NCBI RefSeq assembly: GCF_017908035.1
Contig: NZ_JAEQMU010000001.1
Location: 1,798,001-1,862,000, forward strand
Reading direction: 5' to 3'
From: Sphingobacterium tabacisoli
Lineage (GTDB): Bacteria; Bacteroidota; Bacteroidia; Sphingobacteriales; Sphingobacteriaceae
Length of the DNA stretch: 64,000 nucleotides
Made by a program: the position numbers and the translations under genes. Below the pieces are notes generated by a model. The model saw nothing but the letters and a program-made list of their open reading frames with translations. It ran no database searches and had not been told where the DNA came from. Positions within the stretch are counted from its first letter, which is position 1. Each line of letters opens with the position of its first letter. Below, piece after piece: positions 35,407 through 44,616 of this stretch.

Positions 35407-36084
35407 TTATTTTAACGATATTTGGTTTGACAAGCTAACATCCCCATTCACAAGGTCTAATACCCCAACCCGCATCATGACAGCTTTTTTATTATCCGAT
35501 ATTTTTCCAACTTTATTATCCTGTTTTAGGACATTATCCTGAAATCTATAGATACTAGTAAAATAAGCATCGGAAAATGATTTCTGGTTCTCTGGTTTCA
35601 ACTTGGCTAATCCTTTCTTGGCTTCATCACTGTAGGTATAGCTTCGCGCAAAGACCTTTGCTTTTGCATCATACGAATAACTAGAATAACTCGATACTTT
35701 AGCTTTAAAATGTGTAGACAAAGTCTTCGTGAAAGCATTCAATGCCCCTACATTGGTAAAGTCACACGATAGAGTACCTATAAAATTATTGAAATCCAGA
35801 CTATGCTGTACATTAGAAATTCCTGGTGTTTGTCTTAAAAGCTTCACAACGTCATTTACCTCCCTCTGTATCTCTGATTTTGAAGGCACTTTCACTCCAT
35901 CAACTTTGTCAAGCTTCATTAAAGAAGCAACTTTCACCTTGCTCTTACTCAAATTGACAGTTGCTTTTATACTACCTGAACCATTTGATTTTAGATTTAC
36001 ATCTTCTACCACATCAAAACAACTTGTCAAACTAAGGGTAGTGATAAAAACAAGTAGACCAACAAACCATCGATGCATTTTCAT
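35407..36084 (-). CDS. Lipoprotein of unknown function, first gene of the envelope operon
   Basis: A 225-aa lipoprotein: MKMHRW then a hydrophobic stretch ending in the lipobox LTSC (acylated Cys near residue 22), then VVEDVNLKSNGSGSIKATVNLS, a beta-strand pattern. The middle part has two adjacent alternating segments with PGISNVQHSLDF. No family recognised. The ATG at 36084 is chosen because it starts MKMHRW directly before the signal; the frame begins five codons upstream at 36099. The gene is 26 bp upstream of the DUF4836-like gene, so the three genes form one transcript. Confidence 0.7.
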   Translation of the reverse strand: MKMHRWFVGLLVFITTLSLTSCFDVVEDVNLKSNGSGSIKATVNLSKSKVKVASLMKLDKVDGVKVPSKSEIQREVNDVVKLLRQTPGISNVQHSLDFNNFIGTLSCDFTNVGALNAFTKTLSTHFKAKVSSYSSYSYDAKAKVFARSYTYSDEAKKGLAKLKPENQKSFSDAYFTSIYRFQDNVLKQDNKVGKISDNKKAVMMRVGVLDLVNGDVSLSNQISLK

Positions 36085-36306
36085 GACTGGATTAACCATA
36101 TATAATTTTCAAATTTCACAATGTCACAAAGGTAGCAAGTACCTTCAAAAAATAATGAATGCATAAGTACAAAAGCTATTCCAAATCATATTCTAGAGCA
36201 AAAAAAATACTATATTCACTGTTTTCCGGGATAACACAACTGCCACTAACGCTGCTATCTGACACCTTCTACTGTCAATCGCATAGTAAATATTACATAA
36301 AGTTAA

Positions 36307-36337
36307 TTTGTTCCTAACCACATTCTTCTTAGCTTCG
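36307..36337 (+). promoter_or_regulatory. Putative promoter of the 5'-nucleotidase operon
   Basis: TTTG at 36307-36310 and TAGCTTCG at 36330-36337 are separated by 19 nt, matching the Bacteroidota -33/-7 arrangement with one mismatch in the -7 box (TAnnTTTG). The ATG of the first gene is 20 nt further on. Confidence 0.5.
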
Positions 36338-36356
36338 CATATTATAATTTAATGCT

Positions 36357-37109
36357 ATGCGCACTTTCAAAACACTATCTTTAGTTATAGTAACTGCATG
36401 GACATTAGCCGGTTGTAGGACCACCTACGTCCCAAGAGTAAGCGAGCCGACTACATATTCCATAAACTCATCCTTGCCGGAAGACAGTACTATTATTCAA
36501 TACTACACTCCTTTTAAAATACAGATGGATCAGGAAATGAATAGACAAATTGGTTATTCGACACATTTTCTAAATAAAAGTAGAGCTGATGCAGAAAGTC
36601 TTGCGGGCAACTTCTTCGCTGATGCACTACTTGCCATGGGCAAAAACATAGATCCTGATGCGCAGATGGCTATTGCCACCAAAGGGGGAATCCGCTCAGA
36701 AGTAAAACAAGGCCCCATCACCGTAGGTTCCATGTTCGAGCTTATGCCTTTTGAGAACACAGTCACTATACTGGAACTATCGGCCCAAGACATTACAGTC
36801 CTTGCCGATTTTATAGCCAAAACTGGAGGTCAACCTATAGCAGGCTTCACCTTAAAAATTAAGGAAGGCAAAGCCTCAGACATCCGTATTAATGGCAAAG
36901 AAATCGAACCCAAACAATCATACAAACTGGTTACCTATGATTACCTGGCCAATGGAGGAGATTATATAGAAGGAATCACCAGCCCCATCCACCGGACAAA
37001 TAGCAGTTTGCGCGTTCGTGAGGGATTAATACAGTATGTAGAAAAAATAACTAAAGAAGGTAAGAACATAAACACCGAGCTAGATGGAAGAGTTACAGTC
37101 ATTAAATAG
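36357..37109 (+). CDS. 5'-nucleotidase C-terminal domain lipoprotein
   Basis: A 250-aa protein containing only the C-terminal, substrate-binding domain of UshA-type 5'-nucleotidases. It starts with a lipobox LAGC (acylated Cys about 20). The domain shows TKGGIRSEVKQGPITVGSMFELMPFENT, the nucleotide-binding loop, and the late YLANGGDYIEGI. Alone it lacks the metal-binding half, which is encoded by the next gene. The overlap with that gene is 26 bp, so translation is coupled and the two probably form one enzyme in the envelope that dephosphorylates nucleotides. Gene order is reversed compared with the single-chain protein (C-terminal domain first). Confidence 0.88.
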   Translation: MRTFKTLSLVIVTAWTLAGCRTTYVPRVSEPTTYSINSSLPEDSTIIQYYTPFKIQMDQEMNRQIGYSTHFLNKSRADAESLAGNFFADALLAMGKNIDPDAQMAIATKGGIRSEVKQGPITVGSMFELMPFENTVTILELSAQDITVLADFIAKTGGQPIAGFTLKIKEGKASDIRINGKEIEPKQSYKLVTYDYLANGGDYIEGITSPIHRTNSSLRVREGLIQYVEKITKEGKNINTELDGRVTVIK

Positions 37110-38049
37110 AAGATTATTTCTAAAAAGAGCGGCCACTTTAGGTCTTTTAGCTTCTCTAGCCCCTTTCGATAGTTTTGCTAAAAGTTCGTCGAAATCAAAA
37201 GATGTTAAAATAACCATATTACATAGTAATGATGTACATAGTCGTATTGAACCATTTCCAATGGATGGTTCAAGGATGCAAGGGCTAGGAGGTGTGGCAC
37301 GCCGAAGTACATTAATTCAAAAAATAAGATCAGAAGAAAAAAATGTCTTGTTGTTTGATGCTGGAGATATGTTCCAGGGTACCCCTTATTTCAATTTATT
37401 CGATGGACAAGTTGAACTAGAGTTGATGTCAAAACTGAAATATGATGCAGGGACATTCGGCAACCATGAGTTTGATAATGGCCTCCAAGGTATTTTAAAA
37501 CACTTTGATAAAGCTAATTTCCCCTTTATCACCTCCAATTATGATTTTTCCGAAACTATTCTTGCAGGAAAGACCAAAGAATATCTCTTATTTGAGAGAG
37601 ATGGCGTAAAAATCGGTGTATTCGCACTTGGAGTCAATGTAGAAGGACTGGTTGATCCCAATGGTTATAAAGGCATGAAATATCTTGACCCTATGGAAGT
37701 AACCAATCGCATTGTTCCTAAGTTAAAAAAAGATCTTAAGTGCGATCTGGTAATATGTCTTTCCCACATGGGCTATTCGTACAAAGAAGATACCATCTCT
37801 GATTTAAAACTTGCAGCCAATAGCAGGGATATCGATTTAATCATAGGTGGACATACCCATACATTCTTAGAAAAGCCTACAGAGGTTAAGAATCTCGATG
37901 GCAAAATCACATTGGTAAATCAAGTTGGTTTTGGAGGGGCAAGCTTTGGACGAATTGATTTTATCCTCAACTCTAAGACAAAACGCAAACAGATATTACT
38001 AAGCAGTAATTACACAATTGACAAAAGTTTAGAACAATCACTTGCCTAG
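37084..38049 (+). CDS. 5'-nucleotidase-type metallophosphatase with Tat signal
   Basis: A 321-aa calcineurin-like phosphoesterase, the N-terminal half of a UshA-type nucleotidase. The start shows a twin-arginine signal, NRRLFLKRAATLG, then LHSNDVHSRIEP (metal-binding Asp/His), FDAGDMFQGTPYF, GNHEFDNG and GGHTHTFLE, so the dinuclear metal site is complete. Tat export implies that the metal is loaded in the cytosol. It overlaps the C-terminal-domain lipoprotein gene by 26 bp. An MFS gene follows after 15 bp, possibly for nucleoside or other uptake. Confidence 0.9.
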   Translation: MEELQSLNRRLFLKRAATLGLLASLAPFDSFAKSSSKSKDVKITILHSNDVHSRIEPFPMDGSRMQGLGGVARRSTLIQKIRSEEKNVLLFDAGDMFQGTPYFNLFDGQVELELMSKLKYDAGTFGNHEFDNGLQGILKHFDKANFPFITSNYDFSETILAGKTKEYLLFERDGVKIGVFALGVNVEGLVDPNGYKGMKYLDPMEVTNRIVPKLKKDLKCDLVICLSHMGYSYKEDTISDLKLAANSRDIDLIIGGHTHTFLEKPTEVKNLDGKITLVNQVGFGGASFGRIDFILNSKTKRKQILLSSNYTIDKSLEQSLA

Positions 38050-38064
38050 ATTTTCATAACAACA

Positions 38065-39285
38065 TTGAAAGCCCTCGTACGTCTCTATATAAACTCTTAT
38101 AAAGGATTATCTCCTGCGGCCTGGCTACTAGCCTTGGTAATGCTCATCAACCGTACCGGTTCTATGGTTATTCCATTTTTAGGGATATACATGTCGTCAG
38201 AACTCAATTTTTCCAAAACGCAGATTGGTTTGGTGTTGGGCTGTTTTGGGCTCGGCTCAGTAGCGGGTTCTTGGCTTGGAGGCTGGCTTACAGATAGATT
38301 TGGCAACTTCAAGGTACAGACCTGGAGTCTTATTCTTGTGATTCCGCTGTTTCTCATACTTCCTCTTTTTCGGACCTTTGAGACTTTAGCAATAATGATT
38401 TTTATACTGACACTTGTAGCAGACACTTTCAGGCCTGCCAACTCCGTGTCAGTAGCGCGATACGCTAAACCTGAGAACATCACGCGGGCCTACTCTTTAA
38501 ACCGTATGGCTGTCAATCTAGGTTTTTCCATAGGCCCTGCCTTAGGTGGTTTCTTGGCAACTTTTTCCTATAACTGGATTTTCTACGGCAACGCTATTGC
38601 CGCCAGTATTGCGGCCGTCGTCTTTATTTACTTTTTCAGGAACAAAAAAGGAAATAGCAAATACAGTCACCCTCAGCCCCAAGAAGTTCCAATAAACAGC
38701 AATTTACCAGAGAAAAACGCCTACCGAGATGGTTTATTTATAGGATTCAATATTTTCTGTTTTCTCTTCTCTATGGCATTTTTTCAGTTGATAACTACTT
38801 TACCTCTATTCTACAGGGATGTTCATCATCTCGATGCCAGTCAGATAGGTCTACTCCTCGGCTTCAGTGGCTTTGTTATCGTTCTATTCGAAATGGTTTT
38901 GATACACCTTATCGAGAACCGTATGACGGTCAGACAGATTATGCTGATCGGTACAGCTATTGCGGCCGGCTCTTACTATATGCTCAACTTTGATTTTGGA
39001 ATGATATGGCTCTTTCTGGCCATGTTGGTACTCTCTACCGGCGAGATGTTAACACTTCCTTATACCGCCACTATTTCTATACAACGGGCCGGAAAAAACA
39101 ATCAGGGTGCATATATGGGTTTTAATTCCCTGGCATTTGCTGCAGCCAATATTTTTTCTCCCTACCTAGGCACTTATGTAGCCGAACATTTCGGGTACCA
39201 AGTACTATGGACAACCACAGGAACAGTTTTATTGGTAGTGAGTGTTGCTTTTTACTGGATAATATCAAAGATGAAGGAAAATTAA
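38065..39285 (+). CDS. MFS transporter (MdtH/DHA-like)
   Basis: A 406-aa, 12-helix major facilitator. The helix 2-3 loop shows GSWLGGWLTDRFGN, the MFS motif A. Central cytosolic loop at about 190-215. It resembles drug:H+ antiporters of the MdtH/YajR branch, but the substrate is not known. The frame begins at TTG (38065), 15 bp after the phosphatase stop, and the protein begins KALVRLYINSYKGLSP; this is a likely start since no ATG lies nearby. Its 3' end overlaps recR by 4 bp on the opposite strand. Confidence 0.85.
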   Translation: MKALVRLYINSYKGLSPAAWLLALVMLINRTGSMVIPFLGIYMSSELNFSKTQIGLVLGCFGLGSVAGSWLGGWLTDRFGNFKVQTWSLILVIPLFLILPLFRTFETLAIMIFILTLVADTFRPANSVSVARYAKPENITRAYSLNRMAVNLGFSIGPALGGFLATFSYNWIFYGNAIAASIAAVVFIYFFRNKKGNSKYSHPQPQEVPINSNLPEKNAYRDGLFIGFNIFCFLFSMAFFQLITTLPLFYRDVHHLDASQIGLLLGFSGFVIVLFEMVLIHLIENRMTVRQIMLIGTAIAAGSYYMLNFDFGMIWLFLAMLVLSTGEMLTLPYTATISIQRAGKNNQGAYMGFNSLAFAAANIFSPYLGTYVAEHFGYQVLWTTTGTVLLVVSVAFYWIISKMKEN

Positions 39286-39896
39286 CCTACATTACGTTCA
39301 TAAGGTACACGTGTCAAGATAGATCTTCCTAAGGTAATCTCGTCTACATACTCCAACTCTCCACCAAATGCAATACCGCGAGCAATTGTGCTCACCTGCA
39401 CATCAAACTCGCGAAGCTTGCGACACAGATAGAATATCGTCGTATCTCCTTCCATAGTCGCACTGAGGGCCAATATAATCTCTTTAACCTCTCCTTTTCG
39501 CAATCGTTCTAGTAGACCTTCTATTTTCAAATCAGACGGTCCTATGCCATCCATAGGCGATATTAATCCACCAAGGACATGATATACTCCCTGATACTGA
39601 TTCGTGTTCTCAATAGCCATGACATCTCGCGTATCCTCGACCACACATATCGTGGATTTATCGCGCTTTATCGATTGACAGATTTCACAGGTTGAATCAT
39701 CCGATATGTTATAGCACACCTGACAATAGCGAATCTTCTCTTTGAGCTGTTCGATCGACTGCGTAAAGCGACTTACCTCCTGATTAGGTTGTTTCAAGAG
39801 GTGCAACACTAACCGCAAAGCAGTCTTGTTACCAATTCCTGGCAAACGTCCAAACTCTTCGACGGCGTTTTGCAATAATTTGGAGGAGAAGTTCAT
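39282..39896 (-). CDS. recR: Recombination mediator RecR
   Basis: A 204-aa protein of the RecF pathway that with RecO loads RecA on gapped DNA. The N-terminal helix-hairpin-helix (GRLPGIGNKTALRLVLHLL) is followed by the C4 zinc finger C58-C61-C70-C73 and a Toprim domain with VVEDTRDVMAIENT and DGIGPSDLKIEGL. All are intact. It converges on the MFS transporter with a 4-bp overlap, and lies 122 bp upstream of the LOG-family gene on the other strand. No dnaX or ybaB gene is beside it. Confidence 0.96.
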   Translation of the reverse strand: MNFSSKLLQNAVEEFGRLPGIGNKTALRLVLHLLKQPNQEVSRFTQSIEQLKEKIRYCQVCYNISDDSTCEICQSIKRDKSTICVVEDTRDVMAIENTNQYQGVYHVLGGLISPMDGIGPSDLKIEGLLERLRKGEVKEIILALSATMEGDTTIFYLCRKLREFDVQVSTIARGIAFGGELEYVDEITLGRSILTRVPYERNVG

Positions 39897-40018
39897 TTGG
39901 CAAAAATAAAAAGTAATTTTCTATTTTCAGCATTAACCGATTCTTTTCAATTCTGGTATTGCATACTCTTTTCTGTTTGATTATATTGTGGCATATTGTT
40001 CACGATATCTACGTATAT

Positions 40019-40723
40019 ATGACAGGAGAGACTAGAATTAGAAATTCATTTGCCAATAAGACTTGGCAGGAAATAAAAGTTAAGGACTCATGGCAGATTT
40101 TCAAAATCATGTCCGAGTTTGTAGATGGTTTTGAGAAGTTGGCTAAAATCGGACCTTGTGTATCTATTTTTGGTTCAGCACGCACACCAGAGACACACCA
40201 TTATTATGAGATGGCAGTAGAGATTGCCAAGCTTTTAGCAGAGAAAGGTTACGGTGTCATTTCAGGTGGTGGCCCTGGTATTATGGAAGCAGCCAATAAA
40301 GGTGCTTATCTTGCAGGTGGTAAATCTGTAGGTTTGAATATTGAACTTCCTTTCGAACAATTCCATAACAAATACATCGACAGGGACAAGATCATGGAGT
40401 TCAACTACTTCTTTGTCCGCAAGGTAATGTTTATGAAATATTCGCAAGGATATATTGTCATGCCCGGAGGTTTTGGTACTATGGACGAACTATTTGAAGC
40501 TATAACACTAATCCAGACTGGCAAAATCGCTCGCTTCCCAATTATTTTAGTGGGTTCGGATTATTGGGGCGGATTATTGGAATGGGTAGAGAAAACCATG
40601 CTTAGCAATGCTTACATTGCCTCAGAAGACCTCAAGTTATTCCGCTTGGTAGACTCCGCAGAAGAAGCCGTAGAACATATCTTCCGCTTCTATGATAAAT
40701 ATTTATTGAAACCGAATTTTTAA
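40019..40723 (+). CDS. LOG-family (TIGR00730) Rossmann-fold protein
   Basis: A 234-aa protein of the cytokinin-activating LOG/TIGR00730 family, nucleoside-5'-monophosphate phosphoribohydrolases. The signature PGGFGTMDE is present near residue 155, with SGGGPGIMEAANKGA near residue 81. In bacteria without plant partners the family hydrolyses AMP-type nucleotides, a salvage or detoxification role. The ATG at 40019 (MTGETRIRN) is chosen since the 20 codons before it (from 39959) are hydrophobic and unlike the family. Single gene, followed by a strong terminator. Confidence 0.9.
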   Translation: MTGETRIRNSFANKTWQEIKVKDSWQIFKIMSEFVDGFEKLAKIGPCVSIFGSARTPETHHYYEMAVEIAKLLAEKGYGVISGGGPGIMEAANKGAYLAGGKSVGLNIELPFEQFHNKYIDRDKIMEFNYFFVRKVMFMKYSQGYIVMPGGFGTMDELFEAITLIQTGKIARFPIILVGSDYWGGLLEWVEKTMLSNAYIASEDLKLFRLVDSAEEAVEHIFRFYDKYLLKPNF

Positions 40724-40743
40724 TAAAAAATTCTGCAAAAAGA

Positions 40744-40776
40744 AAACCCCCTTAGCTAAATTGGTTAAGGGGGTTT
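40744..40776. terminator. Bidirectional terminator between the LOG gene and the TonB receptor gene
   Basis: AAACCCCCTTA (40744-40754) pairs with TAAGGGGGTTT (40766-40776) with an 11-nt loop. It lies 20 bp after the LOG stop and 24 bp from the receptor stop. Confidence 0.85.
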
Positions 40777-40799
40777 ATAAATACTACTATTTTCAAATA

Positions 40800-43700
40800 C
40801 TAGAAAGCGTAGCGCAATCCCAACGTTGCTGTCCAAGTTGTACCTTTTGTACTTGCTGGACGGAATGGAGTATTAACCAAGTAAGGTGCCCCATTATCAA
40901 TATTCGCATCCGTATTGTTCATCATACGAAAAGTAGGTACGTTCTGATTATCAATACTACGCGTAGTCAAAATATTCCTTCCCGCACTTAATATATTTGT
41001 TTGAACTCCCCAACTTGAATTTAGCAAGTTTGCAAAGTTGACAATATCCACTGTCATTTGTAATTTATCACCTTTCATTCCAATATTACGAAACAGATCT
41101 TGTGTCCACCGTACATCAAACCTATTCAACCAAGGCATTAAGAACTCATTTCTTGGTAAATATTTGCCACGATAACTTTCTAAGTTATTTTCGGCAATGA
41201 AAGCTTCTAGCGCTTTTTCTTGATCACCTACAGTGAATTTTTTACTTACAGTTTGTCCTGCTGGATTTTTGTAACTTACAGTGTACTCTTCAAACCTCAA
41301 ATCAGAAGCCTTATTAGGTAAGTACATTAAATCAACAGCTAAACCATCACCATTAAGGTCATTTTGGTAGTAATAAGAGTAACGGCCTTGATGAGATCCG
41401 TCATAATATATCCCCAATGTAGTATTCTTGATAGTATAACTAATATTAGCGACAACACGATGTGGAATAGCAAAATTAGAAGTATGCAACATCATGTCGT
41501 TAGGCGAATTGATTACCGGAGAAGCTCCCCAGGCTGATGCAGCACTGGATCCACTATTTGCCGAAACATCTTTTGCTTTAGAGTAAGTATAGAACACCGA
41601 ACCAGACAAGCCGTTCCATCTAGATACTGAAGCTCCGAAAGTAGCAGATAAGGCGTATCCTTTAACACTTGTGTTCGTTAAGACAGTAGCACTATTCGCT
41701 CCAATTTTATCATTATATCTATAATCGCCCAAATTAGTGTAAAGCTCACGATTATCGCCTGCATTACTTAAGAAATTCTTAGAAGATTTACGATTTGCAC
41801 CAAACTGCATTACAGCATAAACATCCTTAGTATACAATAGGTCGGTTATTAATGTAACTGGGGTATTTGGTATTTGATAATCTACCCCCAAGCTTGATCT
41901 CCATACCATCGGCATTCTAAAATTATCATCCACTAAGGCAAAAGTAGCAGGAGCTCCTTCGTTTGGTGTTTTTATAAACACATTCTCACCTCCGGCAGGA
42001 ACATTATTAACATAATAGTAAGGATCATTTGGTTGAAATCTAATTCCTCCAATCCAATCTTTGACAGCATTATACCCGTCTGGTTCTATTGTGTTTTGTA
42101 GAACTCCAGAAGCTGTTGGCATATTTGTCAACCACACAAATGGGATACGGCCTGTGAAAATTCCCGTCCCCCCTCGAAGAGTCAGACTACGATCTCCAAA
42201 TACATCATAATTAAATCCTAAACGAGGAGATAACATAATACGAGATTTAGGCCAAGTACTAGAAGAATAATGTTTAGGATTCCCATTAATATCTAGAAGT
42301 TCTAGAGCATCTATAGATTTATTCCCAGCCAGTTTATTAATATAAATTGGCAGTTCTGCCCGTAAACCAAAAGTCAAATCTAACTGATCATTTACTGAAA
42401 AATGATCTTGGGCATACAAAGAAGCTAAACCAAAATTAATTCTAGAATATGTATCCTGACCTTCATAAGGATAAGTAATACCATACATAATAGGCGCTAC
42501 TTCCTGAGGGGTCCCTGTTTTTAAGAAATCTGCTACAGAAGCATAACGATAGTACCCAGTCCCCATACGGGTATAAGAATTACCAAATTTTTGAATTTCA
42601 AAAGCAGCTCCAGCAGTAATATTATGCTTACCGAAATTCATATTCAAATTATTGGTAAAAGAGTAATTATCATTCACTACGTCATTTTTGTAGGAGAAAA
42701 GCTCTGTACCAAAACTCATATAGTTAGCAGTTCCAACTGCAGGATTTGATCCAACGTTACCATCCCAAATATCGACAAAAGGGAACAATTGGTCCGAAGG
42801 TGTTTTCCGGCGCTCTTGAATCTTTGAATAAGTGAATAAGAACTTATTAGAAAAGATTGAATTAAAGGATGAATTTAACTCTGTAGTAAAGGATCGAACA
42901 ATATTCTCAAAACTATAATGTGCATTCTGAAAAGCCATTGAATTTTCCGAAATCCTATATGATGTCGAACGAGGTCTAGGTCCAGAGTCATTATTTGTAA
43001 TCTGATTAGATTCTCCACGTAATACGTTATAACGGAATGCTAATTTATGCTTGTCGTTAATATTATAATCAATACGTGCTAAGAACTTGTTACCATATTG
43101 TTCAGCAGTATTTGCAAATCCCTGATATGCACCTGGATCATACCCCCAAACTGTCTTAAGATGGTTTTGAACAGCTATTAAGTCATCCTCTTTTACACGT
43201 GAAATATTCTGAGCTATATTTGCCGTTCCATCTTTTGAAGCCTTCCATAAATTGGCTCCAGAAGCATTAGCTCCCGTAGCTGCCTCACGTTCGGCAGATA
43301 AAAAGAAGAATAATTTATCTTTTATAATAGGCCCCCCAACTGTAACACCAAAATTCTTTTTTGCTCCCAAAACAAAATCAGGACCTTTTTCACCATTGAT
43401 TTTATAACCGTTGAGATTCTCGTTAGTAAAATAACCATAGGCTGTTCCATGAAACGTATTTGTACCAGATTTGGTTACGGCATTTATTCCGGCTCCTGTA
43501 AATCCAGATTGTGTTATATCAAATGGTGCTATGTTAACAGAAATTTCTTCGATTGCATCCAAAGAAATAGGTTGGGAACGTCCTCCAGGAAGTGGATTAT
43601 TTGTATCCGTTCCAAATCCGTTATTAAAGTTAGCACCATCAATCTGTAGATTATTATAACGTGCATCTCTACCAGCAAATGATGTTCCATTTGCCTGAGG

Positions 43701-44174
43701 GGTAAGACGAGTAAACTCTGTAATACTACGAGAAGTTTGAGGTAATTCCTGAATCTGGCGTTGTCCAACACGTGTTGAAGCTCCAGACTTTAGCACTGAT
43801 GCCCCTCTTGTGCCTGTCACAGTGACTTCGTCTAAAGCTTTGGCAGTGTCACCAAATATTGGATTTAACACAAAAGCTTGTCCCAATTGAAGATATACAT
43901 CTTCGTAAACAATTGGGCTTTGCCCAACATAAGTCACCTCTACACGGTAAGGTCCCCCCACACGCATATTGGCTAAATTAAACCGACCAGTTGAATTAGC
44001 AGAACCAGAATAGGCTGTTCCTGATGGCAAGTGGATTGCTTTAATTGTAGCTCCAACTGTAACATGTCCGGAGGACTCCGTTACAACTCCATTCATGCTA
44101 CTCGTAGTAACCTGTGCGTGAATGGTACCATAACTGGCCAAAACCAAAGCGAAAAAAAGTAAAGATTTTTTCAT
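40800..44174 (-). CDS. Oar-like TonB-dependent outer-membrane receptor
   Basis: A 1124-aa exported receptor. Signal peptide (MKKSLLFFALVLASYGTIHA), then a carboxypeptidase-regulatory domain (TSSMNGVVTESSGHVTVGAT) to about residue 100, a plug with VTVTGTRGASVLKSG and GFTGAGINAVTKSGTNTFHG, and a long barrel ending in TATLGLRYAF with a terminal Phe. The size and pattern match Oar-type proteins of Bacteroidota and Myxococcus, implicated in protein/lipoprotein or peptide transport; no ligand is inferable here. The ATG at 44174 gives the signal peptide; a GTG 21 codons upstream is less likely. It is divergent from a second TonB receptor. Confidence 0.92.
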   Translation of the reverse strand: MKKSLLFFALVLASYGTIHAQVTTSSMNGVVTESSGHVTVGATIKAIHLPSGTAYSGSANSTGRFNLANMRVGGPYRVEVTYVGQSPIVYEDVYLQLGQAFVLNPIFGDTAKALDEVTVTGTRGASVLKSGASTRVGQRQIQELPQTSRSITEFTRLTPQANGTSFAGRDARYNNLQIDGANFNNGFGTDTNNPLPGGRSQPISLDAIEEISVNIAPFDITQSGFTGAGINAVTKSGTNTFHGTAYGYFTNENLNGYKINGEKGPDFVLGAKKNFGVTVGGPIIKDKLFFFLSAEREAATGANASGANLWKASKDGTANIAQNISRVKEDDLIAVQNHLKTVWGYDPGAYQGFANTAEQYGNKFLARIDYNINDKHKLAFRYNVLRGESNQITNNDSGPRPRSTSYRISENSMAFQNAHYSFENIVRSFTTELNSSFNSIFSNKFLFTYSKIQERRKTPSDQLFPFVDIWDGNVGSNPAVGTANYMSFGTELFSYKNDVVNDNYSFTNNLNMNFGKHNITAGAAFEIQKFGNSYTRMGTGYYRYASVADFLKTGTPQEVAPIMYGITYPYEGQDTYSRINFGLASLYAQDHFSVNDQLDLTFGLRAELPIYINKLAGNKSIDALELLDINGNPKHYSSSTWPKSRIMLSPRLGFNYDVFGDRSLTLRGGTGIFTGRIPFVWLTNMPTASGVLQNTIEPDGYNAVKDWIGGIRFQPNDPYYYVNNVPAGGENVFIKTPNEGAPATFALVDDNFRMPMVWRSSLGVDYQIPNTPVTLITDLLYTKDVYAVMQFGANRKSSKNFLSNAGDNRELYTNLGDYRYNDKIGANSATVLTNTSVKGYALSATFGASVSRWNGLSGSVFYTYSKAKDVSANSGSSAASAWGASPVINSPNDMMLHTSNFAIPHRVVANISYTIKNTTLGIYYDGSHQGRYSYYYQNDLNGDGLAVDLMYLPNKASDLRFEEYTVSYKNPAGQTVSKKFTVGDQEKALEAFIAENNLESYRGKYLPRNEFLMPWLNRFDVRWTQDLFRNIGMKGDKLQMTVDIVNFANLLNSSWGVQTNILSAGRNILTTRSIDNQNVPTFRMMNNTDANIDNGAPYLVNTPFRPASTKGTTWTATLGLRYAF

Positions 44175-44450
44175 ATTTATTTTTAAGATAGTTAAATCGA
44201 CAACAAAACTAACAAGAGTGTTATCAAAAAGACACACTTAACATAAATTTAATATACAGTAAATCAACATGTAACACAAAACCTAAGGTTCATATTTCAA
44301 CAAAAATTACACTTATTTCAAAACATCTTAGAAATAAGGACAGCTTGTTAAAAACTTAATTTGATTTGATGTCAAAAATTATATTTTTAACAAAAATTAA
44401 CATTTACAAAATCATCAAATTATTTCAAGCACCGAACGATCGAACGTAAC

Positions 44451-44487
44451 AATGTTAGTTTTTTAAAACAATTTCCTAACTAACATT
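44451..44487. promoter_or_regulatory. Perfect 10-bp inverted repeat in the divergent promoter region
   Basis: AATGTTAGTT (44451-44460) and AACTAACATT (44478-44487) are perfect reverse complements, 17 nt apart, followed by TTT. It could be an operator or a weak attenuator, about 130 bp upstream of the plus-strand receptor. Confidence 0.5.
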
Positions 44488-44583
44488 TTTCCGTTCTAAA
44501 CAACAAAATGGCTGAAAATAATAAATACTTAAAAAACATGTATTTTACTTCAAAACAATGCTTTATCGGAACATAAAAAAACC

Positions 44584-44591
44584 TACCTTTG
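44584..44591 (+). promoter_or_regulatory. Putative -7 promoter element of the TonB receptor gene
   Basis: TACCTTTG is an exact TAnnTTTG, 25 nt before the ATG at 44617. No -33 TTTG is seen at the expected spacing. Confidence 0.5.
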
Positions 44592-44616
44592 CGCCAAATT
44601 TATAGTTAATCTAATA

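Larger units (their letters stand above)
44175..44616. other. 442-bp divergent regulatory region between two TonB receptors
   Basis: Very A/T-rich. It holds the inverted repeat at 44451-44487, the -7 element of the plus-strand receptor at 44584-44591, and CGAACGATCGAACG, a short direct repeat near 44434-44447. No coding frame is supported. Confidence 0.7.

Noticed and set aside
25439-44487. CTAACATT shared by the copper ATPase and TonB receptor upstream dyads
   Set aside because: An 8-base match is expected by chance in 64 kb and the arms differ otherwise.
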